DNA from: Gymnopus androsaceus JB14
Lineage: Eukaryota; Basidiomycota; Agaricomycetes; Agaricales; Omphalotaceae
Direction of reading: 5' to 3'
NCBI GenBank assembly: GCA_009733575.1
Contig: ML769778.1
Span: forward strand, 1 to 57,475
DNA: 57,475 nucleotides
A program made the translations under genes and the position numbers. Each line of letters begins with the position of its first letter. The first letter of the stretch is position 1. Shown here in pieces: positions 55,717 to 57,475 of this stretch. Below the pieces are notes generated by a model, which was given only the letters and a program-made list of their open reading frames with translations, was not told where the DNA came from and searched no databases.

Positions 55717-55760
55717 CAGGAGCGCTTATTATTACTCTATTTAAATAATAAGCGCTCTGA
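55717..55760. promoter_or_regulatory. Perfect hairpin upstream of GDH2
   Basis: AGCGCTTATTATT (55,721-55,733) and its exact inverse (55,744-55,756) are separated by ten bases, with TCAG/CTGA just outside. It lies about 100 bases before the GDH2 coding region, so it could be a cruciform, operator-like site or a very small insertion. Confidence 0.5.
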
Positions 55761-55854
55761 TCATACTCTCGACCAACAAAGCCAAAAAAAACCGCTGCAG
55801 AGAAAACTTGCATCTTTCTGTGTTAGGCTCTGTTGCTAGAAATAACAGCGATGG

Positions 55855-57475
55855 CTTGCTCAATCGGATCAAAATTTGCCTGGCTATACGACGCCTGTAT
55901 TCACAGGGAAAGAAGAACAGCGAGCCCTTGTTCAGCAGGAAGTGGCAGCAAAGGTATTACTTGGATTGGATCTAATATCGATTAAGATTAACCATGGTTT
56001 GAAGGGCTTTATTCCACAAGAACTGGTCGCCAACGAAGTCAACTGGTTTTACACCAATCTCGGCATTGACGACACTTATTTCCGCGACGAGTCTCCCTGT
56101 GACCACATTATTGCGCTCTTTGGCGCCAAAGTGCTCGCGTATACGAAACACGATCCGAGCAAGCTCGTTATCGATCTCGAGAAGATTGACGAGAATGGGA
56201 ATGGCGCGACTTTTATTCATACCAGTCCCCCTGGTATTACTACCACCGAGGGCCCTGGCGCTACGTGCGAGTCGAGGTGAGCCCAGGTTCTATAAAGCAT
56301 TTGCGATGTTTCTCAACTTGAATCTAGAATTGACACCTTGTTCCTCGATAACTCAAAGCCCAAGCAGACTCGAGACTTGTGTGCCACTGGGTCCATCTCC
56401 GCGACTGCTTCTCAGCAGCTCAAATGCTATCTCATCAACAAGGGTCTTTCAGACAGCCCTGCCATAAAGGACACAGAGGGCAGGAGCGTGTCTGACAAGT
56501 CCTTCTTGGAAAAGGCCAGCGAGAAAAGGTATGAAAGAGCATCGTTCGCCCCCTCGTTCAGCAACTCATCCAAATTCTAGATCATGTGGAGCGTCGAACA
56601 ATGGTACGGTCCCGTCATGGAGGTTCGAAGTCGAGGGCTCGAGAGAGAGACGTCTTGTTATCGGATACAAGATGGGCGGGACTACCACCTTCTTTAGGTA
56701 CGCGTCATCATCCACCTATTTTCATCTATTAACCTCCTATAATAGTGCCCTCTCCAATCTCTACCACTTTTACTCTCTCTATTCTGCTCGCAAATACGTG
56801 GAACAGTTCTCTAACGGCATCACCATCATCTCTTTGTACCTCAACCCCGTTCCAAACTCCAACGCCCCGCCGATCGAACACTCTATCTTCCAGGTCATGA
56901 AGGAGGCTTCGCTTCTGTTCTGTCTTCCTGAAAACCCGTTCTTCCTCCCAAAGGCCCCTGGTACGCATGCTGTCCAGGAAGCTACGTATGCTTGTGAGAA
57001 CCTCCTCTCTCTTCTTTGCATATCGCTGTGCTGACAAGGTTGTCTCGTTAGACTGTGGCTGGATCTTTGCACAACACTTTTGCAACAGGCTCGGCCCAGC
57101 CTACTTGCAGCTCAAAAACGTCTTGGACGAGAATGACCCTGCGCATGCCGAGGTGTCGAACAATATCCAGAGGACGTTTAGGAAGGAGACGTTTACGAGG
57201 GAGAGTATTGAACAGGTTATTCATACTCATTCGGAGCTGGTAGGTCTGCAAGCGTTCTGTTATCCTATGGCTATTTATTTCGTTTGCAGATTCGACTTCT
57301 TATGTCAACTTTGCTATGGTTCATTACCCCGCATCTGACATGCTACAGAATTGATGTATGTATACGCTCCTTTATTCAACGTGTATTTCTAACCGGTACG
57401 TTATCCAGGCCCACCCTCCACTCTTATCAACGCCTTCAAACTATCCAACCCCTCTCCGACGAGGAGCTTTATGAC
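55855..57475 (+). CDS. GDH2: NAD-specific glutamate dehydrogenase (large fungal type), partial
   Basis: Catalyses NAD-dependent oxidative deamination of glutamate to 2-oxoglutarate and ammonium. Exons: to 55,953 (PGYTTPVFTGKEEQRALVQQ), 56,005-56,276 (GFIPQELVANEVNWFYTNLG, IDDTYF; SPPGITTTEGPG), 56,328-56,528, then about 56,581 onward (RRLVIGYKMGGTTTFF; YHFYSLYSARKYVEQFSNGI; PPIEHSIFQVMKEASLLFCL; LKNVLDENDPAHAEVSNNIQ). It runs off the right edge before the catalytic domain. Intron borders are GT-AG, 45-60 nt. No in-frame ATG precedes PGYTTPVF, since TAA lies just upstream, so the first exon is not found here. Near 56,621 two bases (TT) seem missing relative to the relic at 50,981, breaking the frame. 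Whether it is functional cannot be judged from this part. Confidence 0.85.

Overview
The window looks like a transposon-rich accessory region of a mushroom-forming basidiomycete (Agaricomycete). Evidence: short GT-AG introns of about 40-60 bases; a NACHT-WD40 (NLR-type) gene and F-box fragments of the kind expanded in these fungi; chromodomain Ty3/Gypsy and Copia-type remains; TTAGGG-type repeats; and several lineage-style hypothetical gene families. I cannot name the species. No rRNA, CRISPR or bacterial-type features are present.

Layout. 1-1,440: non-autonomous hAT element and AT-rich repeats. 1,440-6,803: two minus-strand multi-exon hypothetical genes; the larger has a zinc-cluster-like cysteine block and a foldback element in one intron. 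6,861-7,421: hAT-type MITE. 7,430-14,300: nested LTRs, another hAT element and a chromodomain fragment. 14,617-15,950: pogo-like transposase relic split by two foldback elements. 15,960-20,000: truncated Ty3/Gypsy retrotransposon with gag, protease and reverse transcriptase. 20,001-26,791: a basidiomycete-type hypothetical gene interrupted by two long-TIR elements, plus an RNase H1-N-like gene and a coiled-coil ORF. 26,800-32,060: SINE-like sequence, WD40 fragment and three small hypothetical genes. 32,500-37,200: degraded F-box gene, NLR fragment and Copia fragment. 37,418-40,057: a solo LTR containing a 529-bp palindrome. 40,925-44,205: a 3.3-kb foldback element built from 53-bp satellite arms. 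44,545-50,022: NLR gene with about 19 nearly identical WD40 repeats. 50,925-57,475: duplicated and broken host-type genes (GDH2 relic, F-box relic, truncated sedolisin) and a second NAD-GDH gene running off the end.

Few genes here are clearly intact. Two kinds of damage recur. First, nonsense codons in retroelement and multicopy genes are almost all TGA where CGA is expected, and the reverse transcriptase catalytic YLDD reads YLDN, which fits CpG-directed C-to-T mutation of repeats. Second, there are many single-base phase breaks (NLR, gag, the 3.3-6.8 kb gene, GDH2), which could be decay or consensus indel errors in the assembly. The most unusual structures are the satellite-armed foldback element, an approximately 76-nt hairpin conserved by compensatory changes in four copies (three with adjacent TTAGGG-like tracts), and the family of CCTAGG-rich foldback elements.
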